Shown piece after piece: positions 1-12,369 of a DNA stretch of 64,000 bases. A program made the translations under genes and the position numbers. Below the pieces are notes generated by a model. It worked only from the letters and a program-made list of their open reading frames with translations. It searched no databases and had not been told where the DNA came from. Within the stretch, counting starts at the first letter, position 1; the number at the start of each line of letters is the position of its first letter. The stretch comes from Dillenia suffruticosa (lineage: Eukaryota > Streptophyta > Magnoliopsida > Dilleniales > Dilleniaceae), in the NCBI GenBank assembly GCA_033439265.1, contig JAVTVX010000030.1, positions 7,699,774 to 7,763,773 on the forward strand. The letters are read 5' to 3'.

Positions 1-1020
1 ATTCTCTCCTGTCAAGCTTTTCTTTTTTATTTTTAGTTTTATTAAAATATATTTATGTTGACGATGATCGATAAATGACACACTTCTTTTAATGCATATT
101 TTGAGCAAAGAAGAAGACGTTATAGACTGCATTAAAATTAAAAACAACCGACTTCCGATCATCTACTACTTAAAAATCATAAAATTTAGGCAATTATTTC
201 TATTTTTATTATTTTATTCTTAATTTTGAGTTCATATAGTGTTCTTCAAAATTAATGCATTATATCAAGCCCAAGACAAGAGCTTTTTTTTTTTCTTTGT
301 TATTTTAATATCACTAACCAGTGGGAGGACTCTCAAGGGAAGCTTGATCAAGTTTAGGGTAGAGGTGGTCCTAAGGAAAAGCCTTGAAGATCCAACTCTA
401 GTATAGGAGGTACTTTTTCTGCATGCACACAGATTTACATACATCGTTAGCAACGTCAGATATTACTATAAATTTAATAAAACTTATTTTTCCTAGGTGA
501 ATTAGTGGGTCATAGCTTCTTATAGAAACATAATATATGTAGCAAAGGCTACAGTTAACATATGGAATCCTACTACTGATTTGAGTAACATGTCCTTCAA
601 GCTGAGGAGTAAGCTTTCTTGAAGCAAGCTGGAAGTAAGAAAAACTTCGAATTAACAATTTGTTTAATAAGTTTGAGACTTGTTCAAATATATAGATATT
701 TTTAATATCTTCCAGGTTAATCCATCAAAATGTCAAGACAATGAAACAAGGTTCTTCCGACATTGGACGTTAAGTATGTGTCCACTAAATACTCAATCTT
801 GGATGTATTAAAAAAATATAAGTTAAATTAGTATATAAGTTTTTGCTTAATAATAGTGTAATTTTCATGGTTGAACTAGTGATCATGATCGTTTTGCTTT
901 TATACAAACAAGAAGTGATTTAACATTTGCGGTTTCAACTTATCTCCAACAACAATATTATTAAAAGATATTATATATTTTATGAATATTTAGAAAATAT
1001 TATATATCAAAATCAAATTA
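1..1020. other. AT-rich intergenic sequence, no gene seen
   Basis: Strongly AT-rich sequence with only short chance reading frames on either strand. No recognisable protein, RNA gene or clear repeat end was found here. Confidence 0.6.
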
Positions 1021-1026
1021 ATTAGT

Positions 1027-1201
1027 GATTTACTATATTTATTTCTATATTTATAATACTTATTTCCATATTTATAACAATGAGTTTTCTATATAAATCT
1101 AATATATTATTAGAATATTACAACATATTGGATTTATATAAAAAACTCATTGTTACAAATATTTAAATAAATATTATAAATATAAAAATAAATAAATCAA
1201 A
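1027..1201. repeat. Foldback (inverted repeat) about 80-bp arms, almost no loop
   Basis: The left arm (about 1027-1110) is closely matched by the reverse complement of the right arm (about 1119-1201). The shared core is AACAATGAGTTTT followed by an AT-rich run. The transcript of either strand would fold into one long hairpin. A related half copy lies at 2041-2225, which suggests a dispersed MITE or foldback family rather than a chance palindrome. Substitutions between the arms show it is not recent. Confidence 0.75.
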
Positions 1202-1395
1202 AATTTTCAAGCTCATTTGATTTTCAAAATCAAAATCAAATCAAATCAATAATTTGATTTTGATTTTGATTTTTAATTGATATAATGAAAATCATTTTTA
1301 ATTTAAAAAAGACAACTAATGTATACTGACATGGCTAAAGACGTGTTTTTACAACCTTAATGAACAATGTTTTCAAAAATACATCAGGGATGTTT

Positions 1396-1915
1396 TGAAA
1401 ATGCGTGTGTATGCGTGGTTGTTATTTGTCTCAAACTCTGACTGCAACCCATATTGAAAAACATTTTTTTCCAAAACAAAAGGTCTTTTGTAGATGCGCA
1501 TGGGTCTTTTAGAGGCGCGTGCAAGTGTATGGATGGTTGTTATGAGAGTACGTGTCCTAAACAAGTCGTTTTAATTTTGTTAGAAATATTAGAAAATTTT
1601 TTAAATAAAAAATAGATAAAATATGATACTGATACTACATTAAAGAAATTTAAATATGGTATTAAAGACATATTAAAAAATTTTTTAACATTGTATCAAA
1701 GACACGTTCATCTATTTTTTATTATGCTAAAAAATTATATAATATTTTCTAATAAATTTAAAACGGCGTGTCTAAGATACTTTTTGCTAAAACAACCACT
1801 TATGCGTTTGCACATATCTCCAAAAGATCACTGATCTGTTTTGAAAAAAATTACTTTTCAATATAGGTTACAGTTAAAATTCAAAACAACCACTCATATG
1901 CCCATACGCGCCTTA
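1396..1915. repeat. Large foldback element, arms about 250 bp
   Basis: The left half (about 1396-1655) aligns with the reverse complement of the right half (about 1665-1915). Shared landmarks are GTGGTTGTT, CCATATTGAAAA, AAAATTTTTTAA and AAAAAATAGAT, in the same order and at similar spacing. The element has no coding capacity and is essentially one long imperfect hairpin. It fits a foldback transposon or a Mutator-type MITE with long terminal inverted repeats. Ends and target duplication were not resolved. Confidence 0.7.
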
Positions 1916-2040
1916 GGAAAACCTCTAGTAAGTTTTAGAAAAAGCGATTTTTATGGTTGAAAAATACGTATTTAGCAATATCAACAAATGCCTATCGTAT
2001 TTTTCAAAGTATTATAGTTTTAATTATACCACATTGAATT

Positions 2041-2225
2041 GAGAGAATATTAAAATATATCAAATATTTTGAAAATATTTAAAAAATATTATATATCAAA
2101 ATCAAATTTATAATTGATTTAATTTTGAAAATATTGATTTTTTTTCATTTTGATATTTGTAATATTTATTTTCATATTTGTGATAATGAATTTTTTTGAT
2201 ATAAAGCCAATATATTATAATGTTT
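2041..2225. repeat. Half copy related to the foldback at 1027-1201
   Basis: It shares with about 970-1150 the ordered blocks GAAAATATT, ATATATCAAAATCAAAT, GTGATAATGAATTTTTT (with changes) and CCAATATATTA. Only one arm is evident, so it looks like a truncated member of the same AT-rich family. Because the sequence is of low complexity, some similarity could be compositional. Confidence 0.45.
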
Positions 2226-2579
2226 CAATTGAAATAATAAAAGTATTAGAGTTTTATATTTTATATTGTTTTCAAATTTCTCTAATAAATATGATAATAA
2301 AGTTGCGGTTCATTGAAAATTGAACTAAATTGTTAGAAAAACAATAAATTAAAGAAATTAATTTTCAACATCATTTGTGTTTTTTCTTTATTTGTTGTTA
2401 GAATATGTCCTTAAAAAAACTAAAATTTAGTTTATTAATTTTACAAGATAACACTACTAAAAATTGGTGGGTTAATTCACAAAGCATAGACTTGGGGTAA
2501 CTATTCTGCATCACTTTTTACGGAAAGACTGCGTTCTCCCTATTTATGAGAATAAAACAAAAAACAAAAACCTTAACCT

Positions 2580-4830
2580 TTAGAATTATAATGAATTCAT
2601 TTAATGCTATAGTAAGTAATCCCTAATAAAATGATATCTAATTTCAATGCGTTTTATTTTAGAATGATGTGTTAGACTTTTGATCAAATTTATGGCATAT
2701 ATGTTGTCTATCTTAATTGGAATACATTCTAAATTTATGCCATAATGTTGGAATACATTCTAAATTTATGGTATGCGTGTGTTAGACTTTGGAAGTAATA
2801 AAATTTGATTTATGATTGATATAGCAACACTATTTTGTTTTCTAGAGAGCCACAACGCTAACATATTTTCAAAAAATTGACAAATGCCGCTTACACTCTT
2901 TCCATCTAATTTATATTCTGCAAAATCGGTATCTGAATATCTATATAGCTGAAATTATAAATTCCTATCATACCATAAATCTATAATGTATGTATCTTTC
3001 AAATATGTCAAAATCTCTTGACTACTGCTAAAAGTAACTCTTTAGGATTTGATTGTAATTTAGCACACAATATACAATATGTCGGGTCTAAATACAGTCA
3101 AATATAATAAAGAACCTATCATGCTTCCATAGAGTTTTTAACATAAATTCTTTCATTTATTATCTTTATTTAGTTTAATAGAAGTACTCATGAATATGAC
3201 ATATCTTTTAGTTTCACTAAATCCAATTTTTTTAACTAATTTCTTGGTGAATTTGGATTAAACTATAAAAATTTCTCTTTGTATTTGTTTTATTTGTAAA
3301 CCTAAAAAATAATTCAATTCCCCATTATACACATCTTAAACTCGGCATGTATAATTTTAGCAAACTTTTAACAAAAATCATCATTTGTTATCCTAAATAT
3401 TTTGTTATCTATATAAATTAGAACAATTATTATCTCTTTACCCTTTCTCTTGATAAACAAGATTACATCAATTTTACCTTTTTCAAATTCACTTTGAATT
3501 AGAAAATTGTTAAATTTTTTATACCAAACTCTTGAAATTTGTTTTAAACCATATAAAACCTTAGACAATTTAAACACACGATTTTGATACTTTGAATGTT
3601 CAAATCCAGGGTCTACATACACCGGTTCATTAATTACACCATTCAAGAATACACTTTGATATCTATTTGATATAATTTGACATTTATGAAATAGACAAAG
3701 GCAAGTGATATTCTAATGGCTTCTGATTTAATTACGGGGGTATAGATTTGATTATAATCTATTCCCTCCACTTGACTATAATTTTGAGCTACTAATCTTA
3801 CTTTATTATTAGTGATTGTTTATTTTCATCTAATTTATTCCTAAATATCCATTTAGTTCCTATTACAATTGATCTTTTCGCTTAAAAATTAAATCTCACA
3901 CTTTATTTCTCTCAAATTGATTTAACTCCTCTTGCATAATTAAAATCCAATTATCATCACTTAAATTTTCATGAATGTTCTTTAATTCAATGTAGGAGAT
4001 GAAGGCAACAAATTCACATTGATTTTATATAGCTGATCTAGTTCACACTCCTAGCTCTATGTTACGTATAACATTCTCTACATTCATACTTTTTCTTATT
4101 ACAGGATATTTTACATCTTACTCTTTATAAGATTTTTCAACTCTTTTTACCTCTTCTATTTGTTTCTCAGGAATTTTTTCCTTAATTTCCTAATTTTTTT
4201 TTACTGTATCTTGGTTTATAATTTATTCTATTTCAATCACTTCATCATCAAAATTCCCTTTACTTAGTGGGTTACTTTCATCAAATTACACATAAATTAA
4301 TTTCTCAACTACTATTGCTTTCTTGTTGTACACCCTATATATTTTACTATTAGTTGAGTGTTCTAAAAAGATACTTTCATCACTTTTGATATCAAACATT
4401 CCTAAAATATCTTTTTCATTATTTAAAATATAGTATTTACAACCAAAGATATGAAAATACCTTATTTTAGGCTTTCTATCATTGTACACTCATAGGGAGT
4501 TTTCTTGAGAATTTATCTAGTTAATACCCTATTGAGAATATAAAAAGTTGTGTTTACAGTTTCAGTCCAAAAGTATTTGAATAGATTATATTCATATAGC
4601 GTAGTTCTAGCCATTTTCTCTAGAGTTCTATTTTACCTCTTCACAACTCCATTTTGTTATGGTATCCTAGATACAGAAAAGTTGTGATCAATATCATTTT
4701 CATCACAAAATTCTTATAATGTTCTATTCTTAAATTCCTTACCATAATTACCCAAATTCTTTTAATTTTATACTATTTTTATTTTACATTTTCTTATAAA
4801 ATTTAATGAATACACCACTAAGATAAAAGA
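2580..4830 (-). pseudogene. Decayed Ty1/Copia pol (integrase, reverse transcriptase, RNase H)
   Basis: On the minus strand the Copia order can be followed from right to left. About 4770-4560 has an integrase core with a QNGVVKR-like motif and a conserved MARTTL stretch. At 4489-4286 is the integrase C-terminal part, with YFHIFGCKYYILNN and a KSDESIFLEHSTNSK stretch. Next comes the reverse transcriptase at 3646-3368, with GFEHSKYQNRVFKLSKVLYG LKQ and LIYIDNKIF where active elements have YVDD. About 3000-2880 holds RNase H-type sequence (YSDTDFAEYKLDGKS). Many stops and frame breaks separate the blocks, so it is an inactive, old insertion. No LTR pair was recognised. Its integrase end abuts the CACTA remnant near 4835. 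Confidence 0.8.
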
Positions 4831-4839
4831 TTCTTTTTT

Positions 4840-6660
4840 CTTTTAATTACTAAGATAATTCTCCTAGATACTTAAATATTTTAAGTATCTTCAGGTTGTC
4901 TAATGCCTGTAATAGCACCACTTGAAACTCATTTCCTTACACAATGTGATATATTCAACATCCTAGTGTTTTTAATTTCTCAATGTGCATCACATCTAAA
5001 TTATGTCATAATAAAAGTGAACTCCAATATGGCAATTTAAAAAAGTTATTTTTTTCTTCCAATTATTAAAATAATTCTCCTTGGGGGTTTTCTTCCCTCA
5101 TGAGATCTCATTTTCATATTCTCATATTTCTAATTGTTCCAAAATATCATTTTCAGATAATTGTGGAGGTTTCTCACTCAACTCTACATTGTCATTAAAG
5201 CATTTTTTATCACGCCGCCATCTATGATCAGTTGGTAAGAATTTCCTATGACACATGTAACATGTCTTTCTTCATTTCTTTAAATAAAGTGATAAAATCA
5301 TTTTTAGTTCATAAAATAAAGCCCACCTTCCTTTGGTACTCCATCTAGATGTATATGCATAAAATGCTGAAAAGTCATTTGTAGTTCACAAAATACTAGC
5401 AATCAGTTGAAAATTTTGTTTCTTGGATGCATCATATGTCTCAACTCCAATATTCCATAATATTTTTAACTCCTCCACCAGAGGCTGCAAACACACATCA
5501 ATGTTATTCCCAGGAGATTCTGGACCAGTAACAAACACTGATAAAATGAGTGATAATTTCTTCATGCACAACCAAAGTGGTAAATTATAAGGAACTAAAA
5601 TTACTGGCCATATACTATATACAACACTTATTATCCCGAATGAATTAAAACCGTCAGTTGTTATTCCCAACCTAAAATTACAAGAATCATAAGCAAATGA
5701 TAGATTATATGTATCAAGTTTCTTCTATACTTCAATATTAGCAAGATACCCCAATTTATCATCTTTAACTTGCCTTTCATCATGCCACCTCATATCATTT
5801 ACTGTTTTGGAGCACATATATAGCCTTGGAGCCTAGATAGCAAAGGAAAATGGCGAATGGTTTTCAAAAGGGCTCTTTTTTATGATGGAGTTGGCTTATT
5901 TTCTTCACTTCTCTTACTCAATTTCCATCTAGAAGTATTACATTTCAAACACCGATCAAGATTCTGATACTCTTTCCAAAATAACATACAAGGACACACA
6001 TCTATCTTCAAGTAATCAAGATCCAAGTCTTTGATAAATTTCCTAACTTTATAATATGAACTGGTATGGCAGCTTCTAAAAATGCATCCACTAAAATGCT
6101 AATTAAAGTTGTAAATGATTTGTTACTCCAATCATTAAGAGACTTGACATGTCAAAGTTTCACTAGAAATGAGAACTTTGAGAATTTGGTGCATCATGGA
6201 TAAAACTTCTTTTCGTATCTTTCAATAGTCTAAAAAACTTTGTTGCTTTCTCATTCGGTTCACTAGTATTGGACTCTCTATTACCCATTTCTAGTATTCC
6301 CAAACCTTCATATGACATCCCAATCATGTCATCTTTATCTTCTGACTCATATGATATATCATTTAATTCTTCAATATTATTCACACTTCTATCAAATTTT
6401 TCTCCATGCATATCCCAAGTAGTATATCTTGGAACCATACCTTTGGCCACTAAGTGATCATCGCTAATCTGATAATAAACATTGTTGTATTTCATATAAG
6501 GACAACGAATTTTATTATCACTTCATGTTGAATTAGCAAAGGCGAAATCAAGAAAATTTTCAACTCCATTCATATATTCATCACTAAGTCGATGTGCTTT
6601 CATCCAATTTTTATCTATTAAAAAAGGACGTGAGGGATTGCTTATAAGAATGACTCTCAA
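4840..6660 (-). pseudogene. Decayed CACTA (En/Spm) TNP2-type transposase
   Basis: Read on the minus strand from about 6620, the sequence begins with the N-terminal transposase-associated domain (DKNWMKAHRLSDEYMNG, then FLDFAFANST followed by an in-frame TGA and IRCPYMKYNN). It continues through a charged linker to the TNP2 core. Recognisable TNP2 blocks are WSNKSFTTLI near 6120, GITTDGFNSFGIISVVYSIW at about 5670-5600, YNLPLWLCMKK, and a GPESPGNNIDVCLQPLVEEL block at about 5525-5460. Further blocks are VETYDASKKQNF and HRKFLPTDHRWRRDKK at about 5260-5210. A splice acceptor-like TTTTGCAG lies just upstream of the N-terminal block. Stops and frameshifts rule out function. The terminal CACTA repeats belonging to this copy were not identified. 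Confidence 0.82.
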
Positions 6661-9007
6661 ATCACCTGCAAAAGTGAAATGATTATTATTAGTTTTTTTA
6701 ACTTTTAAATAAGCAAACTTTGAAAGGTTTTAAGTACAAATAAGTACTAAATATGATACAATTAAGGGAAGAGAGAAATGAAATACAAGTAAATGTATGT
6801 TATATTCATCTAAAAAATATCAATCATGACTCCAAAAAAAATTTTTTTTCTTTGATTTCAAACAACATTACCTCCTGATTAGACCACTTGAGCACAGTAA
6901 ATATATGTGTATGGAATGACAAGTTCAATTCACCTTTATAGAAAATTTGACTATAGATTTATCCATATTTTAATGAAAACATATATTCCAAATAAAATAA
7001 AATAAACCAAGTCAAGCTTAGAAAATGGATATACATAAATATACTTGAACCCTCAGCTTATAGAAACCAATCATCTTTTGCATGTGTTAGTGCCTTCAAA
7101 ATCTTTCTGAACATCAAAACATCAAACAAGATATCAAGCAGATTTTAATTCCTAGAATAATATCCATCACATAGTTTTACAAGACTCATTTCTCCTTTAG
7201 ACATGAAAGTTGTGATAATAAATCACATATCAGAACATTAATATTGTTTATCTTTTTTTATATCTCATTTGCAGCATATCTTTCGTACTTAGGTGTGCAT
7301 CCAAGAAACAATGGAGTTTATCTTTTTTTATATCTCATTTGCAGCATATCTTTCGTACTTAGGTGTGCAACCAAGAAACAATGGTCCTCCATTTCTTGTT
7401 CCTTAGCTATCTTGGTTATGCAGTTAACTGACCCTAAACAAAACGAGCGATTCATTGCATCATAGGGGAAGGATCTGGCTTTGGCTTCTGCTATGCCTAG
7501 ATGATGAGAACTTTGCACTAGATGAAAGAGATCTCTTCATCAACACAAGCCCTTTCTACGATGAACACCAATCGAACTACTTTTTATCATCTTATATTCA
7601 TGCCAATACTTATCACCAAAGTAATAAGGATTTATTATATTTAGTGCATTTGCCCCACTTAGATAACATTATAAAATCTATTTCTTCATACATAATATCT
7701 GAATTTACTTCAAAATTAGCAAATATATTTCAAATACCCAAGAAGAATGGGGGACATGTATTATATCATAAGGTTCACTGTTTCTTGATTCATCAGGTAT
7801 TGTATCATTGACTTGCATCAAACACTAGAAATTGTTGTTTTAATTTGATCTAGAAAATAACTAGACTCACTCGTGAACAAAAGGTTATTGATTTTTCTCA
7901 AAAAAGAGAAGTCTAACAAATAAACATATTAATTAAAAAAAAAAAGAGAATTTCAGTTGTCACGTACATATAAAATGTCTTCTTTTACATCTGATTAAAC
8001 TTTCATTAGATGAGTGCAAGCATCTAGTTTCAGGCTCCCATATGTTTTTTTTTTTTTAATGATATGTAGTGGAAATTGTATAAACTTGTTTTTAAATTTG
8101 ACCCATTTGAGTTCTATAACTACAATCTACATTATGTACACAGTTTAGCTTTTAGGGCTATATCAACTTTTCACCTGAACTTGCACTAAAATATAGTACA
8201 GGTGCCAACCAAAAGACTAGCCATTAACATGCCTAGCAGACAACAAGCTCTTATCATGTATTACCCGTGACTTAATCCTAATTAATGTTACTTGGTTTAC
8301 TGGTATTGTGGAGAAGTGGACAACTTTTGGCATGATTTTGGAAGGAACAAATTACAAAAGATCTTATTTAAATAATATTCAAGTCATGCGGAAATGGAAT
8401 TGCTCTGTAATTAGTGATGTTGTTCACATCTACACAACAATAGGTAACAAACTTTATACTTGATCTAAAGAATTGCATGAATATTGATTTTCCTTTAAAC
8501 AATATATGTTTATCTGTAACCATGACCTATTTGAAAAGCGCACCTTACTATGAAAGCAGATCCTCAGAAAAGCATTAAAATAAAATGGTTCACAAATTAC
8601 CTCCAAACTAAAATTAGCAAAATAAGTCATAAATGACTTTCTACAGTTCTACTCATCAAAGATCGCATTGTGACAAAAAAAAAAAAACCTCCAAACTGCC
8701 ATTTCAAAATTTGAATGTGGGTACTTAGAGTGGGTAGAGAAAGGAATGAAGAAATGAGGTTGTATACACAATACCAATCGAGATTTTAATCATAGAAATC
8801 CTAGTTGTCTTAGTTTTAACCCTAATAAAGGAATAAAAATAAAAGATTTTAACCTTAGAAATATACAACACCAATCAAGATCTAGATAGAATTCTAGAAA
8901 AGTAAAATCGTAGAAATTGATGGAAGATTTGAAGAGAGGTTTTGGTTGAGGTAGCAAATCACAACAACAAGAGCGAGGGCAAGAGCAAGCAAGAGAGAGA
9001 AAGGCCC
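6661..9007. other. Intergenic sequence with no recognised gene
   Basis: Mixed AT-rich sequence with short frames only. The longest (7455-7811 plus, 118 codons) has no recognisable family features and sits in sequence that looks like decayed repeat. A 70-bp tandem duplication is listed separately. The stretch could include the non-coding part of the CACTA element, but no terminus supports that. Confidence 0.5.
7246..7385. repeat. 70-bp tandem duplication
   Basis: The unit beginning GTTTATCTTTTTTTATATC and ending AACAATGG(A/T) occurs twice head to tail at 7246-7315 and 7316-7385. Only about one substitution separates the copies (GTGCATCC against GTGCAACC), so the duplication is recent relative to the surrounding decayed elements. 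Confidence 0.9.
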
Positions 9008-9012
9008 AAATC

Positions 9013-11688
9013 TGTCACGCCCCAAACCGAGGTCGTGAGCAGCCGCCCGTTATCCTGGATGCCGACTGTATTTTTACAGAAAATTGGACAGAATCTCCCC
9101 ATATTTCGAAGGTGTTCTAAATACATTTTAACATGTATATCCACATTTATCCTGTAAAATAAACAAATAGCCATCCCGACCTCTCCAAAATCAATCACTG
9201 CCACAGCCAACATCCAGAATAATGCAAGACTATAAAATTTTCTAACAGATCTAACCACATACCTCTACTGTCATACCCAACTAGAGCATGAGCAGCCGCC
9301 ACACCGAGCGGACCTAAATTCTACGCATATATAAAATAAATTCCCAAGTTATTTTTAAATATTCACAAATGTCTCAATGCAATGAAATAAATCAATACAA
9401 GAATTTCACAAATAAATGTCCAAAATTTATACAGTCATCCCATAAAAGAAATTTGATAAATACATTGGTCAAACTAAAATCTCCAATACATAACGATATC
9501 ACCAATCATCGTAGCGGAAGAGATGAAAATATCCATACCCAATCCCAGTGATATCATGTTCGTGTCACAATTATATAAACCCGACAATACCTTCTCGATC
9601 CAACACTAATCCTGTGGGAAAGAAAGCGAGAGATGAGTATTTATGGGAAAATACTCAGTAAGTGAGGGGATTGACATCATACTATCAATATCGAGGGTGA
9701 ACTTGGAGTGTCAAAACATGAAACACAATATCAAGTGTGGGAAAAATAACATACTATTTCAATAAATCAGATATCATCAGACACACATTTGAAAATAACA
9801 TATGCATCCAATGTGGAAATCAATTCATAAAGAGCCGGCCAATCAAACAACTCCGGCAATGGTCTACCTCGACCAAGGACGGCGCATTGGGGGTTTTTTC
9901 CAAATGTAAGTATTAAATAATGGCTCTCTGCCCCAATGTTGGCCACACACTACTCCAACTAACTTGTATATAATAATAATGTACATATAACTAGTCGGTC
10001 GTGTATGGTGCCCCCACCTGGTGCTAGACGGAGCCGTACTCAACGTCCTCTCCGATGAGTATCAACCTAGGATACCCATATACATGATGATCTGGCGGAT
10101 ACCTCCGGTCGATATCCGGACACAAGGGATACCTTTATCAGATGTTCTTCGTAGCTACGGATACTATAGGAAGTATATCACAATATCATATCGGTCGGGC
10201 ATGTAGCCCCATGCATCCCATCACCATGTCGGCGGGGCATATAGCCCCATGCATCATATCATAACGTCGGCCGGGCATACAGCCCAAATATATAAGTAAA
10301 TCCATTTAAAACCATGTGACAATGCAGTGGAAGTATTAAAACATATCAATATGTCGAAAATATGGCACAATATTCAGTTATCAAAACTCATGGATGCATA
10401 TCAATAAAATCAGAAATTAAGATACTCCAAAGATCACAAAACAATTCATAAAATATTCGAAAATTCTAGCAATCATACATTTTACAGAAACATGTCATTT
10501 AAAAAGTATTTTTGAAACATTGTTTTCAATCAATAGCGAATGTCAAAGTCTCACTCACTGTTCTAGGGAGGGTGGTCACTCCCTATTTTCAAAATAAATC
10601 CAATCTGATTTCTCGAGTTTTCAAAAATATCAATCTAATCAGATCATCAAAATTTAATATCAATTTCTCAAGTATTTTTTGGGTTTATCCATTTTCATAA
10701 TACTGAGATCCTAGATTCATTCAATTTATCAATTAAAGCCGAAATCTCCTCACCTAGGGTTTTCTCGAATCGCAGAGTTTCGTCCGAATGTCTCTTTGGT
10801 CACTCCAAAGTTTATAGTGTTTCCTGCGTGGAGGTTTCTGGGCTATCACGGGCCATCGCGGGCTCGTAGGTTCGTGAGTTCGCGGGCCAGTGGGCTTCGG
10901 CTAGCAGGCTCGCTGGTCTGCAGGCCAGTGGGCTAGCGAGGCTGTGGGCTGGCGGTGGCTCGCGGGCCACAGTGGCTTGCGGGCTGGTGCTCATGTGCTG
11001 GCTTGCGCTGGTGCGCGCCCGTGCACTGGTGCGCTTCGCCGCGGTGCGCTGTGCCGCGGTGCGCTGCTACCCGGTGCGCTGCGCGCCCGTGCGCTGCGCG
11101 CCCGTGCACTGCGCTGGTGCGTACTCATGTGCTACTGCACGCCCGTGCGCTGGTTGTGCGCTGGCTCACACGCGGCCTGGCTTGTGCTCACTCACGGACT
11201 GGGTCTTGCTTGCTCGCCTGGCTCGTGCTCGCTCGCAGAATGGGTTCTGCGAGCTCGCGGACTGAGGTGCGTTGTGGCTCAATTGCGTGCAAGGGCGCTG
11301 GGTTGCGCTCGCGGAGGCTTGCGGGAGGAGATCGCGAGAGGGAGAGAAAGAAACAGTGGGATAGAGAGAGAAAGAGACAGTGGGTGAGAGATAGAGAAAG
11401 AAGGGAGAGAAGTAAAGGAAGAGGGTGGCGGCGATGGCGATGGCGATGGCGATGGCGGTGGCGGTGGTGGTGGCGGCGGTGGTGGCGGTGGCGGAGGAAG
11501 GCGCGGAGCAGCAGGTAGCGGGAAGAAAGGCGCCGCGGAAAGATGGAAAGTCGGGAGAGTGAGAGAGAGAGAGAGAAAGGGGTTAGGGTTTTAACCCTAA
11601 TCCCAAATTGGGGACGCAGCGTTTTGCCCCAAAATGTTGCGTCTCCAATTCGGTTTTTTTTTTTTTTTTTTTTTTTTTTTGCGTTACA
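9013..11688. mobile_element. Probable solo LTR (TG...CA, 5-bp target-site duplication)
   Basis: The element begins TGTCACGCCCC and ends GCGTTACA, giving an 8-bp imperfect terminal inverted repeat (TGTCACGC against TGTAACGC). It is flanked on both sides by the identical pentamer AAATC (9008-9012 and 11689-11693). A TG...CA unit with a 5-bp duplication is the signature of LTR-retrotransposon integration. There is no pol coding sequence and no second LTR inside, so the 2676 bp are best read as a solo LTR, unusually long, or a small non-autonomous element. Inside are short repeats around 10200-10290 (GGGCATATAGCCCC and variants), a GC-rich stretch, and a 27-T run near the right end. Orientation is undecided. 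Confidence 0.75.
10820..11505. repeat. GC-rich low-complexity tract inside the solo LTR
   Basis: Degenerate repeats of GGTGCGCTG/CCCGTGCGCTGCG-like units fill about 10980-11290. A purine-rich run follows, then a GGCGAT/GGTGGC microsatellite at about 11424-11500. Composition differs sharply from the AT-rich surroundings. Overlapping open frames of up to 187 codons here encode only Arg/Ala/Trp/Cys-rich repeats and are composition artefacts, not genes. Confidence 0.8.
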
Positions 11689-11693
11689 AAATC

Positions 11694-12369
11694 ACAGAGA
11701 GAATGGTTTCCATGAGAGAGAGAGGAATAAACTTGATTCTGTAGGCACTTTTTATTTTTCTTATTTTTTATTTCATAATTACAAAGTGGTTTGATGGCCC
11801 CACAATTGCTACGCACAATTGTTTTATTTTTATTACTTTTTTATTAATTCTCACTTTGATAAATAATTATATTTTTTATTAAAAAAACTAATTTTGCCTA
11901 ACCTTGAACATTTAATTTTTTAAGAATTATTTAATATTTTTAAATTTTTAAAAATTTTATCATAATAAAGTAAGATACAATTATTTTTTTAAATTGAGCT
12001 TTTCGTTAAAAAAATAATATAATAAGAAAAAGTTGAAAAGTAACTATGAATTTTATTGACAAATCAATTTTTGTTAATTATCAAACAATTTTTACAAAAG
12101 AACAATTATTATTTTGAAATATTTATTTAACGATTTATAATAATTAAAAAAAGTTAAATATTTTTTAACTTAAAAATTAATAAATCTCAATAACTAAAAA
12201 GTTAGGTTGTTAGAGATTGGAAGAGATTTAGTGGTGACTGGTAGAGACTGTCACTAAAGAATACAAATTTAGTGGCAGCCAAAATTTCACTTTATCACTA
12301 AAAATAGTTTTAGTGGCCACCGCATATGTTCATCATTAAAAATTTATTATTTAGTGATGGTCGAAATTT
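11694..12369. other. AT-rich intergenic sequence; TTAGTG/CACTAA motifs near the right end
   Basis: No gene is visible. From about 12200 the sequence is dotted with TTAGTGG, TCACTAAA and related motifs in both orientations, a pattern common in subterminal regions of CACTA-type elements. It runs into the duplicated segment that carries a TGTAGTG end-like sequence at 12522-12528. Confidence 0.4.

Noticed and set aside
2452..2470. CACTACTAAAAATTGG as a CACTA element start
   Set aside because: Resembles a CACTA terminus but no matching inverted end or 3-bp duplication was found, and it lies beyond the Copia remnant.
3368..6495. Copia and CACTA frames as active genes
   Set aside because: Stops and frameshifts separate all conserved blocks, and no paired termini were found.
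10944..11518. Overlapping plus-strand open frames of 97-187 codons in GC-rich DNA
   Set aside because: They encode Arg/Ala/Cys/Trp-rich repeats in three frames at once, caused by GC-rich tandem sequence inside the solo LTR. No domain or start context supports a gene.
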